Below are positions 1 to 9,540 of a DNA stretch of 64,000 nt, piece by piece. Numbering within the stretch: position 1 is the first letter of the stretch; each line of letters opens with the position of its first letter. A program made the position numbers and the translations under genes. The notes below the pieces were generated by a model. It had not been told where the DNA came from. It was given only the letters and a program-made list of their open reading frames with translations, and ran no database searches. Source of the stretch: CALLPQ01 sp039819545 (GTDB lineage Bacteria; Pseudomonadota; Alphaproteobacteria; Caulobacterales; Parvularculaceae); the NCBI GenBank assembly GCA_039819545.1, contig JBCBRS010000007.1, forward strand, positions 1 through 64,000. The letters run 5' to 3'.

Positions 1-314
1 GATCACGACGTCAACCGCGTCAGGGGTCTCACGGCCTCCTTCCCGCACCTAAATTAGCATAGGCAGACAATACAGGGGTCTCGTGATTAGGGACAAAATT
101 TCCCGAAACAGATCCCGGGTCAGCATTGATGTCTGCCCGAAACCCTGCGGATGCGATGTGGGGCGCTTATGATCATAACCAACCCCCACGCGATATCCCC
201 CCTCAATTTATGACAGAGAAGTAATTTTACCCGGGCACCTCGGATTTTCCATGGTGCCCTGGGGCGTATGACGCAATGTAAGTGCTTTTTGTGGGGCCTT
301 GGTAGGAGTGAGAG
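1..314. other. Non-coding leader upstream of the response regulator
   Basis: I see no convincing gene here. The open frames that cross this stretch have no recognisable domain and overlap the start of the regulator. The promoter of the following two-component operon must lie here, but I cannot point to a clear -35/-10 pair. A purine-rich stretch just before 315 (around 304-312) can serve as the ribosome binding site. Confidence 0.4.
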
Positions 315-992
315 ATGCGAATTTTGGTTGTTGAAGATGATGCAGAGGCGGCGGCATTTTTGGCGCGTGGATTACGCGGGGCTGGCCATACGGTCGATCA
401 TGCCCTTGATGGATCGCAAGGATTAAACATGGCCGATGTGGGCGATTATGACGCCTATGTGATCGACCGTATGCTGCCAAAAATGGATGGGCTTTCATTA
501 CTCAGTACCCGGCGTGAAAATGGCGATGAAACGCCAGCCCTGTTTTTGTCCGCACTCGGCGAAGTTGACGACCGGGTTGCGGGGTTAAAGGCCGGCGGTG
601 ATGATTATCTCATCAAGCCCTATGCGTTTCAGGAATTGCTTGCCCGGGTTGAGGCGCTGGGCCGTCGCCGCGCCCCATCGCAGGTGACGACGCGCTATAG
701 TGTTGGTGATCTTGAGATTGATGTCCTGACCCGCACGGCGCGGCGCGCCGATACAAAGATTGAACTGCAACCACGGGAGTTTCGGTTACTCGAATATCTG
801 ATGCGTCACGCTGGGCAGGTTGTGACCCGGACGATGCTTCTGGAAAATGTCTGGGAGTATCATTTTGATCCGCAGACCAACGTGATTGACGTTCATATCT
901 CCCGCCTACGGGCAAAGATCGATAAGGATTTTGACAAGCCGCTGCTTAAAACTATTCGCGGTGCAGGCTATATCATTTCCGACGGGGATTAG
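315..992 (+). CDS. OmpR-family response regulator
   Basis: This is a DNA-binding response regulator of 225 residues, the usual length for the OmpR/PhoB family. An N-terminal receiver (about 1-120) has the acidic pair Glu7/Asp8-Asp9, the phosphoacceptor Asp51 in the VIDRMLP context, Ser79 and Lys101 in YLIKPY. A C-terminal winged helix (about 128-222) carries the REFRLLEYLMRH and RGAGYII signatures. The sensor kinase gene starts 101 bp downstream on the same strand, so the two form a cognate pair that probably acts at the inner membrane and the nucleoid. The stimulus and target genes cannot be read from the sequence. Confidence 0.93.
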   Translation: MRILVVEDDAEAAAFLARGLRGAGHTVDHALDGSQGLNMADVGDYDAYVIDRMLPKMDGLSLLSTRRENGDETPALFLSALGEVDDRVAGLKAGGDDYLIKPYAFQELLARVEALGRRRAPSQVTTRYSVGDLEIDVLTRTARRADTKIELQPREFRLLEYLMRHAGQVVTRTMLLENVWEYHFDPQTNVIDVHISRLRAKIDKDFDKPLLKTIRGAGYIISDGD

Positions 993-1093
993 GGGCAGGG
1001 TCCGCGCTGGCCTGGATTTTGGGACTATGATACGCCCGGATATGGGCGGGCTTATCCGGGCTTGCCATTTTTTCAGGGGGACAAACACCGCCC

Positions 1094-2548
1094 ATGCGCC
1101 GCCTTCTCAATACCACGTCCTTTCGGGTGGCAATCGTCAATATTGTGCTGTTTGCCGCGGCGGTCATGATCCTCGGGTGGATCGTGTATAACGCAACGTT
1201 CCGGAATGCTGAGCGCGATACCGAAGCGCTGATCGATCAGGAAATTACCCTTCTGGCCAAACTCTACGCCACCGAAGGGGCAGGTGCCCTGCGCACGGCC
1301 ATTGGGCAACGCACATTCTGGCAAGATGATTCGATTTACATGCTGCTCGGCGCGCAAACCGGCGCGCGGCTGGAAGGGGATTTGTCGTCGCTCCCGGAAA
1401 AAGCGCTGGAGGCTGGCGAGCGTCTGTTCGACTTTGAGTATGACGGCCGCCCGATCGACGCCACCAACCCCGCAACCCAGGAAGCAAATCGCAAAGCCGT
1501 GGGCAAGATTGTCAGATTTCGTCCGGCAGAAGGCGAAGACCCGCGATTTATCATCATGGTCGCCCGCGACATTACCATTCGCGAGGTTCTGCGTGAGCGC
1601 TTGTTTGATGCCATCAAGATTGTTGGTTTTGCCGCCAGCGGTCTGGCGCTTGTCCTCGGCGCTGCCTTTGGATCATCACTGATGCGTCAGGTGGAGACCA
1701 TCAATAAAACGGCGCGGGCCATCCGCGCCGGTGATCTCTCGCAGCGGATCAAGCTTGGCAATGGCGGGGCCGAACTCGATGAACTGGCGCAAAACCTCAA
1801 TGATATGCTCGACCAGATTGAACGGTTGATGACCGGCATGAAAGAGGTGAGCGATAACATCGCCCACGATTTGCGCTCCCCGCTCACACGGATTCGTAAT
1901 CGGCTGACCGTGGCGCTGGACAGTCAGGGGCCGGCAAAAGATCAGGAGCTTGCCGCCACCCTTGACGAGGCGGAGCGGATGATTGCCACCTTTAACGAGC
2001 TTCTTTCCATTGCCCGGATCGAATCCGGCGAAGTCACCGGTAAGAAAGAGCCCGTCAATGTGGCCGAAATCGCCGAAGAGGTTACGGAGCTTTATGAGCC
2101 CGCCGCAAACGACTCCGGTTTTGTCCTCAGGCTGACCACAAAGCCGGTGCCGCTCGTCAATGGCTCGCGGGCGCTGATTTCCCAGGCGCTGGCAAACCTT
2201 CTCGATAATGCCATGAAATATGCCGAGGGTGGTACATGCATTGATGTGACCGTGCGGCGGGATCGCAATGGTAACGTCTTTTTGGGTGTTGCCGATAATG
2301 GCCCCGGCATCCCGCCCGAACATCATGACCATGTGCTCCAGCGTTATGCCCGGTTGGAGGAAAGCCGGACTACCACTGGTAATGGTTTAGGGCTGTCCCT
2401 TGTGTCAGCAATTGCGCGTGCCCACAACGCGGTTTTGACCCTCGGCGCCACCCATCCGGACCGGGAAAAAAGGGGGCTGCAGGTCGTCATCCGTTTCCCG
2501 CGAATCCCCGCTATGGCGAAAATCGCCCAGAACCCAGCAAAAACTTGA
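1094..2548 (+). CDS. Membrane sensor histidine kinase
   Basis: This is a classical HAMP-type sensor kinase of 484 residues and the partner of the preceding regulator. Two membrane helices (about 12-34 and 174-196) bracket a periplasmic sensor of about 140 residues. A HAMP linker follows (about 197-250), then the H-box IAHDLRSPLTRIRNRL with the phosphorylated His258. The ATPase domain has the N-box ALANLLDNAMKYA, the G1 box DNGPGIPP and the G2 box GNGLGLSLV. It should autophosphorylate on His258 and pass the phosphate to Asp51 of the regulator. The short proline-containing tail after the G2 box has no recognisable domain. The signal sensed is unknown. Confidence 0.92.
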   Translation: MRRLLNTTSFRVAIVNIVLFAAAVMILGWIVYNATFRNAERDTEALIDQEITLLAKLYATEGAGALRTAIGQRTFWQDDSIYMLLGAQTGARLEGDLSSLPEKALEAGERLFDFEYDGRPIDATNPATQEANRKAVGKIVRFRPAEGEDPRFIIMVARDITIREVLRERLFDAIKIVGFAASGLALVLGAAFGSSLMRQVETINKTARAIRAGDLSQRIKLGNGGAELDELAQNLNDMLDQIERLMTGMKEVSDNIAHDLRSPLTRIRNRLTVALDSQGPAKDQELAATLDEAERMIATFNELLSIARIESGEVTGKKEPVNVAEIAEEVTELYEPAANDSGFVLRLTTKPVPLVNGSRALISQALANLLDNAMKYAEGGTCIDVTVRRDRNGNVFLGVADNGPGIPPEHHDHVLQRYARLEESRTTTGNGLGLSLVSAIARAHNAVLTLGATHPDREKRGLQVVIRFPRIPAMAKIAQNPAKT

Positions 2549-2661
2549 GGTTTTTGCAAACCCGCCACTTGCGAATCAAAAAAAATCACGTCTTTCTCAT
2601 GGCGTATAACCAAAAAGGTTCATGCGCGGCGCGCCTTGCGCCCAAAACTGAGGAAGTAAAA

Positions 2662-2946
2662 ATGAGCAAAGCAGAATTTATCGACAATGTTGCCAAGGCC
2701 GGTGACATGAGCAACGCCGAAGCCAAACGCATGGTTGAACTTGTTTTCGGTGAAATCGAAAAAGGCCTGAAGCGCAGCAAGAAAGACGGCAAATACACCA
2801 TCGGCACATTCGGTACGTTTACGATCAACAAACGTGGCGCCCGCAAAGGCCGTAACCCGCGCACCGGCGAAGAGATCAAAATCAAAGCATCGAAGAGCCT
2901 GCGGTTCCGTCCGTCTTCGTCCCTAAAAGAAGCGGCGGGCTGCTAA
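2662..2946 (+). CDS. hup: HU-family DNA-binding protein
   Basis: This is a nucleoid-associated histone-like protein of 94 residues. The chosen ATG begins MSKAEFIDNVAKAG, the normal HU N-terminus, and is preceded by a GAGGAAGT ribosome binding site. A frame extending to 2545 would add 39 unlikely residues. The dimerisation helices, the GTFGTFTINKR saddle and the DNA-binding arm RKGRNPRTGEEIKI with its conserved RNPxTG turn are all visible. HU bends and wraps DNA without strong sequence preference. It is transcribed alone and is followed by a strong intrinsic terminator. The C-terminal tail, ending in Cys, is slightly longer than usual. Confidence 0.93.
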   Translation: MSKAEFIDNVAKAGDMSNAEAKRMVELVFGEIEKGLKRSKKDGKYTIGTFGTFTINKRGARKGRNPRTGEEIKIKASKSLRFRPSSSLKEAAGC

Positions 2947-3001
2947 AGCACACTGACATAAATCCGTGGTGGCGTGAAACGTGTGCCCGGACTGAGAATG
3001 G

Positions 3002-3036
3002 AAACCACATGAGCACGCCGCTCATGTGGTTTTTTG
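3002..3036 (+). terminator. Rho-independent terminator after the HU gene
   Basis: A perfect 12-bp inverted repeat (3002-3013 pairing with 3021-3032) with a 7-base loop runs into a T-tract at 3030-3035. It lies 55 bp after the HU stop codon and isolates HU from glnE. Confidence 0.9.
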
Positions 3037-3109
3037 TTGGTCAAACTCAATTGCGTCTCCTTCGCTGCTCCCCATGTCTATGGGCGGCTCTTTGGGATAG
3101 GGTGCCTGT

Positions 3110-6052
3110 ATGACTGCGTCTTCTGGTCCATCTTTTCCCGAAGCTTTTGGCCCCGCGCTTGCCTGGCGTGCCGGGCCATGCTTGCCTTTTGATCGGGAAT
3201 TGGGGCAGCAGACCGTTGAGGCGCTCCGTACCCGTCTTTCAGTGGAAGACTGGCAAGGAATTGCCCCCTATACGGATGAAATAGCCAATGCGGCGGGCGC
3301 GGCGCCTTATTTGCGCCGATTAATGGCGCGCAAACCCGCACTCGTTGTGGATGCCTTTTTGCCACAAGACGATCATGGGTTGAGCACCCTGACCGGCCCC
3401 TGTTGGACCAGCGATGGAGCCGCAAACGCGCGGGCTCTGCGTCAAGCAAAAGATCGCTGGGCCCTGCGCACGGCCTTGCGTGATCTTGCGGGCCTCACGC
3501 CTGTGATGACGGCGGCCGCCTCGCTCTCTCGTTTTGCGTGCGCGGCAATTGATACCGCCCTTACGCTGGCGTGGCGAGCCCATCGCCATACGCTGGGCGA
3601 TCAGGTGCGCGGGCTTACGGTTTTGGCCATGGGCAAGCTTGGTGCGAGCGAGCTTAACTATTCCAGCGATGTCGATTTGATCGTCCTTTATGATCCTGAA
3701 AAGCTGACCCTTGTTGACGGCGCAGATGCCAAATCCATTTGTGTAGGGATTACAAGGGTTTTTCTAGCGCTCCTAAGTGACCAAACTGCCGATGGTTATG
3801 TTTTCCGGACCGATTTGCGTCTTCGCCCCGACCCTGGTGTTACGGCCGTAGCCGTTTCTGTCGGGGTGGCGGAGCATTATTATGAAGGATACGGACAAAC
3901 CTGGGAGCGTCTTGCGTTTATCAAAGCGCGTCCCGTAGGCGGCGACAAAGCGCTGGGCCAGTCATTTCTAAAGGCGATCCAGCCCTTTATCTGGCGGCGC
4001 AATCTCGATTACGCGGCGGTTGAGGATGTGCACCAGATCCGCGAAAAAATTATGCGCACCCACGGTCAGGGGCTGGACGGTGACCCTGGCCTTGCGGGTC
4101 ATAACGTCAAGCTCGGCGTGGGCGGTATCCGCGAAATTGAATTTTTCGCGCAGACACACCAAATCATTGCCGGTGGAAAGGACCCTGATTTGCGTGTGCG
4201 CGATACGCTGAGGGCGCTCACACAATTGGCTGCGGCGGGTCTTATACCCGCACCAACGGCAACCGCGCTTTCGGCGGCCTACCCGTTCATGCGTTTTGTG
4301 GAACACCGCCTACAGATGATCAATGACGAACAATGCCATACGGTAGGTACGGATCAGGTAGCGTTGGAGCAGTTGGCGGCACTGTGCGGTTTTGAGGAGG
4401 TGAGCGCCCTCGAAAAAGTCCATGCCAGTGCCATCACCATGACGCGGACGGCTTATGACGGCCTTTTTTCCGTGACCCAGAGCCTGATACGATCAGCAAA
4501 ACGAGAAGCAGTTGGGGCGGATCAAAACACGATTTCGTCCCTCGATTTTGTGGGTCCTGCGCCGGGTTCGGAGACTTTATCGGCACTGGCGGCACTTGGT
4601 TTTGAGCAACCGGCGGAGGTTGACCGGATCATCAGGCAATGGATGCGCGGCGACTTGCCCGCAACACGCGTTGATCAGGCGCGCCGCCTCCTGCGCAATC
4701 TGATCCCCGATATTCTGGGCACGATGGCGCACGCTCCTGATCCCTATCAGACACTGTTGGCCTTTGATCGCTTCCTTGCAACCCTACCGGCGGGCGTTCA
4801 ACTCTTTTCAATGCTGAACCATCACGAACCCGTTCTTAAAAAACTGATGATGTTACTCACGGCCTCTCCACGGCTCGCAACTGATCTGTCTCGTTATCGC
4901 CATATTATTGAAAGCTTGATCGAGAATAATCCGTTTTCAGATAATCACCATCTCGTCAGTACCGCGACCATGGCCCGGTACTTGACCGAGGCGATTGGCG
5001 ATGATGTGCCGGACGGTGACCTTGAAACGGTCATGTACACGCTCGCCCGGCATGTGGGGGAGGTGCGGTTTGGGATTGCCGCTGATCTGGTGGGCGGGTC
5101 ACTTACCCCGGCGGAGGCTGGTTTACGGTTTACGCGGGTGGCGCGCGCCTGCCTCGAAACGCTAATGCCGTTCGTTACGGCTGCGATGCCAGGGGCAGGG
5201 GTCAGCGAGGATGACCCGTATACAGAGCGGTTGGCGGTACTCGGTTTTGGCCGGCTTGGCGCAGGGCGTATGAGTTTTCAGTCGGATCTCGATCTCGTTT
5301 TTGTCTTTGATCCTCAAAAGGAAACGGGTAACGCGGCTTATGCCCGCTTTGTCCGGAAGATGATTACAGTTCTGACGACACCCATGCGTGACGGCGTCCT
5401 TTATCCGGTGGATATGCAATTACGCCCGTCAGGCAGGGCCGGACCCGTAGCCACCAGCCTCAATGCTTTTCATCAATATTATGATCATGATGCGTGGGTG
5501 TGGGAGTTCATGGCCCTCACAAAAGCACGTGTTGTCGCGGGGGCAAAACCGCTTGGCGCCCACCTCACCGAGCGGATTCAAAAAATTCTTCGACAACCCC
5601 GTGATGGGGCAGAGGTAGCCAGTGCGGTTCGTGACATGCGCAGACGCCTGTGCACGGCACGACCTGCGATATCCGTATGGGACCGCAAGCTGGTGGCGGG
5701 TGGGCAAACCGATATTGAATTTCTCACGCAGTGTTTGACTTTAACTCACGCCAACACCTTGGGCCTGCCTCCGTCTGATGTACCCGCACAGTTGGTATTT
5801 TTTGCAGATGAGGGGGTGCTGACCAGTAATGAGGCAGCAAAGCTTGCCGACTGTTACGGGCGCAATGAAGCGATTATGCAATATGGCCGGCTTGGCAATG
5901 GCGAGGTGTTTTCTCCAATTGCCGATGGCCCGGTGTTGGGTGACTTGATCGCCAAGGCATGCGGGGTGCGGACGGTTGCTGAGACGGAGCGCGTTTTGGA
6001 GGACGATGCAGCGTTTGTAAAATCCGTCTTTACCCAGATTGTTGGTGGTTAG
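3110..6052 (+). CDS. glnE: Bifunctional glutamine synthetase adenylyltransferase/deadenylase
   Basis: GlnE controls nitrogen assimilation by adding AMP to, and removing it from, a tyrosine of glutamine synthetase, directed by PII proteins. The 980-residue length is right for the family. Both nucleotidyltransferase cores are present. The N-terminal deadenylase half has MGKLGASELNYSSDVDLI at about residue 173, and the C-terminal adenylylating half has GFGRLGAGRMSFQSDLDLV at about residue 709, each with its GKLG/GRLG and SDxDL metal-binding motif. Supporting signatures are GGIREIEFFAQ after the first core and GGQTDIEFLTQ after the second. There is no partner gene next to it, and it is followed by a repeat-rich intergenic region. 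Confidence 0.95.
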   Translation: MTASSGPSFPEAFGPALAWRAGPCLPFDRELGQQTVEALRTRLSVEDWQGIAPYTDEIANAAGAAPYLRRLMARKPALVVDAFLPQDDHGLSTLTGPCWTSDGAANARALRQAKDRWALRTALRDLAGLTPVMTAAASLSRFACAAIDTALTLAWRAHRHTLGDQVRGLTVLAMGKLGASELNYSSDVDLIVLYDPEKLTLVDGADAKSICVGITRVFLALLSDQTADGYVFRTDLRLRPDPGVTAVAVSVGVAEHYYEGYGQTWERLAFIKARPVGGDKALGQSFLKAIQPFIWRRNLDYAAVEDVHQIREKIMRTHGQGLDGDPGLAGHNVKLGVGGIREIEFFAQTHQIIAGGKDPDLRVRDTLRALTQLAAAGLIPAPTATALSAAYPFMRFVEHRLQMINDEQCHTVGTDQVALEQLAALCGFEEVSALEKVHASAITMTRTAYDGLFSVTQSLIRSAKREAVGADQNTISSLDFVGPAPGSETLSALAALGFEQPAEVDRIIRQWMRGDLPATRVDQARRLLRNLIPDILGTMAHAPDPYQTLLAFDRFLATLPAGVQLFSMLNHHEPVLKKLMMLLTASPRLATDLSRYRHIIESLIENNPFSDNHHLVSTATMARYLTEAIGDDVPDGDLETVMYTLARHVGEVRFGIAADLVGGSLTPAEAGLRFTRVARACLETLMPFVTAAMPGAGVSEDDPYTERLAVLGFGRLGAGRMSFQSDLDLVFVFDPQKETGNAAYARFVRKMITVLTTPMRDGVLYPVDMQLRPSGRAGPVATSLNAFHQYYDHDAWVWEFMALTKARVVAGAKPLGAHLTERIQKILRQPRDGAEVASAVRDMRRRLCTARPAISVWDRKLVAGGQTDIEFLTQCLTLTHANTLGLPPSDVPAQLVFFADEGVLTSNEAAKLADCYGRNEAIMQYGRLGNGEVFSPIADGPVLGDLIAKACGVRTVAETERVLEDDAAFVKSVFTQIVGG

Positions 6053-6084
6053 GCAGATGGTTTGTCTTTTGTGTTCTGGGGCCT

Positions 6085-6332
6085 CGCTTGCCCGGGAATA
6101 CGGCATAAAGATTAGATACATAGACCGTATCCCCGGGCTTGATCCGGGGTCTTCCAATTGGGGTACGGAGGATGTGGAAACAGTTCCCGGGTCTGCGCTG
6201 CGCTTGCCCGGGAATACGGCATAAAGATTAGACACCTATACCGTATCCCCGGACTTGATCCGGGGTCGTCCAATTGGGGTACGGAGGATGTGGAAACAGT
6301 TCCCGGGTCTGCGCTTCGCTTGCCCGGGAATT
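6085..6332 (+). repeat. 116-bp tandem repeat with palindromic core
   Basis: Two nearly identical 116-bp units (6085-6200 and 6201-6316) are followed by the first 16 or so bases of a third copy. Each unit contains two GC-rich imperfect palindromes: one around CCCCGGGCTTGATCCGGGG and one formed by TTCCCGGG and CCCGGGAA. A diverged relative with the same CCCGGG...CGCTTGCCCGGGAA arrangement lies at about 19560-19710. This looks like an amplified extragenic palindromic element and not coding sequence. Confidence 0.9.
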
Positions 6333-6437
6333 CGGGGTGTTCAAAGCTGTATCATGAGGATATTAGATAATCGGTAGGCCGATCAAAATTCCATCAGTCA
6401 CGCCTTAGAGGCTTTTTTGATAAAATTAATCGGAGAT

Positions 6438-6487
6438 ATTGGGTGCGGGAAGAGGATTTGAACCTCTGACCTTCAGGTTATGAGCCT
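6438..6487 (-). repeat. Displaced 3' half of tRNA-Met (left att copy)
   Basis: These 50 bp match 15602-15651 at 46 positions. That is the anticodon arm, T-arm, acceptor 3' strand and CCA of the initiator-type tRNA-Met, in the same (minus) orientation. The D-arm and 5' acceptor strand are missing, so this is no functional tRNA. The four mismatches fall as two paired changes in the T-stem, so the helix is kept. Such a 3' tRNA fragment is what a tRNA-targeting integrative element leaves at its distal end. Confidence 0.8.
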
Positions 6488-6884
6488 TTGGATCGATACA
6501 ATAACCTATTGATATCAATAGATAAAAGTTCATATTTATGTAAAGTGTGCACAAAAGTGTGTATGTTTTTCTTTTTTCCACAGGGTGAATAAAAGTAAGT
6601 CAACAGGTGCCAAACGTCGCTTATGGGTTAATTGGTTAGTTTTGTTGATCTGTCAGGTGTCTGAAATCTCTCTAAGAGCCTAACCGAAAAAGCCGGACAG
6701 GTCATGAAATTTAATGAATCAGACGTCAGTTTGCGCCAAATCGATACGGCTGAGGCTCTTCATCATATAATTTAACTGTCTGAGACGCATAAATGTTAAG
6801 CAAACGAACGTCTGCCTATCAGCTTTAAAGACATTTTCCGATTTTTGAGTCGGACAGTAAGCGCTCACCCAAGAAATCACATAT
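6488..6884. other. AT-rich intergenic stretch at island left end
   Basis: I see no gene. The stretch holds an imperfect dyad containing GTGCACA at 6545-6564 and otherwise unstructured AT-rich DNA leading to the 3' end of the sensor kinase gene. It may contain the decayed remains of integration functions, but I cannot recognise any coding fragment. Confidence 0.35.
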
Positions 6885-9215
6885 TTATTCTTTTAAAAGA
6901 GGGTGATGGAGATAATCAATACGCATTGGTTTCAGAAAAATCAGAGTTGAAATATCGTTGGCCCAATTGCGCATTTGTGAGGAGTCATCATAGGTGACAG
7001 GAATGATTTGCGCTTTTTTGAAATTTCTCAACTCAGTATTTTCACTGAGCTTACTTTTTGGTGAGCGATCTGCATCGAATAGATAGTGTTGCGTCATTAT
7101 TTCTTTTGCTTGCAATATTGTGATTTCGTCTCCGCTTTCATATTTCGGGTTATCGAGGGTGATCGCGGGTAAACGCACGGATATTCTTGTGCCTTCTCCT
7201 ATTGTAGATGCCACATCTATTTCACCTTTTAGCGCTGTAATTAATTTTAAGCTGGAGCGAAGTCCAAAGCCGCTACCGCTATTTTTATCTTCTGATAAGA
7301 TGCGCATTTGAGACGGGTTCCGCAATCGTTCAATCATTTCCTCTTTCATGCCTTGTCCGGTATCGTGTACGGATAATATTATTTGTGCGTTTTTTTCTTC
7401 TATATGAATTGATATAGTGCCGGTGGATGTAAATTTAAGAGCGTTGCTGAGTAAGTTCGAAATGACACGCGATAGGTTTGCGCGATCACTGGTGAGCCAT
7501 AATTCAGTATTGCCATCAATGGAAAATGCGAGGCCTTTTTTAATAATCATAGGGCGATAGATCATCTCCAGCGGACGGATTAATTCCTGTATCTGAAAAT
7601 GGCTCAATACAATCAATTTCCCGCTATCCGTACTCGCAAGCGGTGCAGACATAGTTGTTGAAACAATGTCATTGAGATATGCTGAAGATGATTTTAGCAT
7701 GTTTAAAAGATTATCTGGCAGTTCAACGCTGTCCGAGCTTTCCGAGTAATCGATCACGCTGTTCAGGGCCATCAACACTTGCCTGCTGTCGTGGCCGGAG
7801 GCGTGTAACAAATGCCCTTGGTCGTGAACTGTTGCCAAGGCAGTGGCTTTTTCTTCTGCAAGACGAGCGGCTTCATTGCTCACCATCAATTGTTTTTGCA
7901 TGCTCTGCGTTAAAGCTTTTGCATTGTTGAGACTATCATCATGTATTTTACGCACATGTAAAGTCACTGCAAGAACCGCAAAGAAGGTTTGAAATAAGGC
8001 CATCGGTCCGGTGATATGCCAGTTAAAGGGAAGCCACTGCACGGTCCCGGTTGCCGCAAACGTTGCATAAAACACAAATAGTGCGAGCGTTCCCCAGGCA
8101 ACAATCAGCGGCCAATATTGACGATCAAGACGCAAGGTGGCCACAATAGAAACATAAGGCAAGATAATCAGCACAAAACAGGAAGGCAGACCTGAAAAAA
8201 GGCTAATCCATGGGTCAATATTGCTGGTTTCAAAAAAACCAAACACGATCAATACGGCAAGCATGAAAAGACCGCCCCAGATTAGTCCTCGAAGAAACAG
8301 ATTGAGAATCGGAAAATTTTCATCAGTTTTGATAAATCGACGCGCAAAATGCGCCATGGCAATGGAGTAACCAAGGGGAAATATATTTCCAATCGGGTAA
8401 ATCCAATCACCGCTTTTATAGAGTACATAAAACGTCGTATACCCTTCAATATGTAGAACATGCATGGCATGAAATATTTCAGCAACACCCACCCACAAAA
8501 ACGCCTCTCTACCAGTGGAGCTATAAAGTTGCATACTGATGAAAATTAGTACGATCATGCCAATAAAAGAGCCTGTCACGAGAGCAATATTGGCAAAGCG
8601 GTTTTTAAAAAAAGTTTCAATCGTCAACACTTGCAAAGGCAAAAATGTGGAATGGCGCCCCTGAAAGGTGAGGGCAAACTGTTTTTTCTGCCCCGGCGCT
8701 AATGAAAAACGGTGGGTGAAAGAATGATAAGTTTGCAGCATCTCCCCAACAAACTTTTGATCACTGCCATCTACAATCAATTCTGCGCCACTAGCGGTTA
8801 ACTCTACAAGTTTGAACTTCTTTAACGCGCCGCGTCCTGTTGTTAACACCCATTCTCCATGTGCATTATCAGAATTCTCTACACTGAACACTGCCATAAT
8901 ACGCCCAAAGGGCGGGCCAAAATTTATGGTAGTCTGGTCAAGATGTTGCAGCTGGCCTTCATAGCTTGCAATATTACTAGGGGTCATCTCGCCATTGAAC
9001 GGCTTTGTATAATAGACATGAAGTCCAACCGGTGGGCTATCTTGATTGGCAAGCAACGCTACAGGATTAAGATGAGGAGTGGCAATCGGCTCAAAGGTAA
9101 AGGGTTCAAAGGCGTGCGCTGTTGGTGAAAAAAAGAACAATAACGCAATGCTCGTAACCATGAGCCAACCCATTTCCGCGATAGCTCTTGTCAAAGTGAT
9201 CTTGCGGACTTTCAT
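6885..9215 (-). CDS. 7TMR-DISM-type sensor histidine kinase
   Basis: This is a membrane sensor kinase of about 776 residues. The ATG at 9215 is preferred over a GTG at 9260 because it places a normal signal peptide (ending SPTAHA) at the N-terminus. A periplasmic DISM-like beta domain (about 35-185) is followed by seven hydrophobic helices (about 190-420), a short coiled coil, and a kinase core. The core has the H-box SGHDSRQVLMAL with His475, the N-box VISNLLSNALKFT, and the glycine boxes DTGQGM and GSGFGLRSS. About 110 further residues end with LIFLKPM, which resembles the Lys-Pro strand of a receiver domain, but no acceptor Asp is clear, so this would be a degenerate receiver. It is divergent from the RTX gene and is the obvious kinase for the LuxR-type regulator downstream of that gene. 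Confidence 0.85.
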   Translation of the reverse strand: MKVRKITLTRAIAEMGWLMVTSIALLFFFSPTAHAFEPFTFEPIATPHLNPVALLANQDSPPVGLHVYYTKPFNGEMTPSNIASYEGQLQHLDQTTINFGPPFGRIMAVFSVENSDNAHGEWVLTTGRGALKKFKLVELTASGAELIVDGSDQKFVGEMLQTYHSFTHRFSLAPGQKKQFALTFQGRHSTFLPLQVLTIETFFKNRFANIALVTGSFIGMIVLIFISMQLYSSTGREAFLWVGVAEIFHAMHVLHIEGYTTFYVLYKSGDWIYPIGNIFPLGYSIAMAHFARRFIKTDENFPILNLFLRGLIWGGLFMLAVLIVFGFFETSNIDPWISLFSGLPSCFVLIILPYVSIVATLRLDRQYWPLIVAWGTLALFVFYATFAATGTVQWLPFNWHITGPMALFQTFFAVLAVTLHVRKIHDDSLNNAKALTQSMQKQLMVSNEAARLAEEKATALATVHDQGHLLHASGHDSRQVLMALNSVIDYSESSDSVELPDNLLNMLKSSSAYLNDIVSTTMSAPLASTDSGKLIVLSHFQIQELIRPLEMIYRPMIIKKGLAFSIDGNTELWLTSDRANLSRVISNLLSNALKFTSTGTISIHIEEKNAQIILSVHDTGQGMKEEMIERLRNPSQMRILSEDKNSGSGFGLRSSLKLITALKGEIDVASTIGEGTRISVRLPAITLDNPKYESGDEITILQAKEIMTQHYLFDADRSPKSKLSENTELRNFKKAQIIPVTYDDSSQMRNWANDISTLIFLKPMRIDYLHHPLLKE

Positions 9216-9540
9216 CGCGTTGGGCTTTTGTGAAAATACAGATATTCGCAAACTGGCCACATCATTTCCCGCGATAAAAGTGTGATCATTAAAGCTAAAT
9301 CAGTCGGATTGTCTTCTCGGCGTAGCATGCTCTCATGTCATTCAAGCAGCTACAAAATTTACCAATGATATGAATATCTTGCGCACAATACAAGACAATT
9401 TGACTTCGCCCCACCCCCAAACTTATTTAGGGTATCTCATAGGGGGCAAGCAATAGCAATCTATCCATAAGAATGTTAGTCCATCAAATTAGTATCAGGC
9501 AGGACACTAGTCTTCATTATTGTCAAACCGGGAGAACAAT
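9216..9540. promoter_or_regulatory. Divergent promoter region between sensor kinase and RTX gene
   Basis: About 325 bp of AT-rich DNA separate the two divergent starts and must hold both promoters. I could not identify reliable -10/-35 boxes or a clear operator. A GGGAG ribosome binding site lies just before the RTX ATG at 9541. Confidence 0.4.

Noticed and set aside
2545..2661. N-terminal extension of HU
   Set aside because: The 39 extra residues have no similarity to HU, and a good ribosome binding site precedes 2662.
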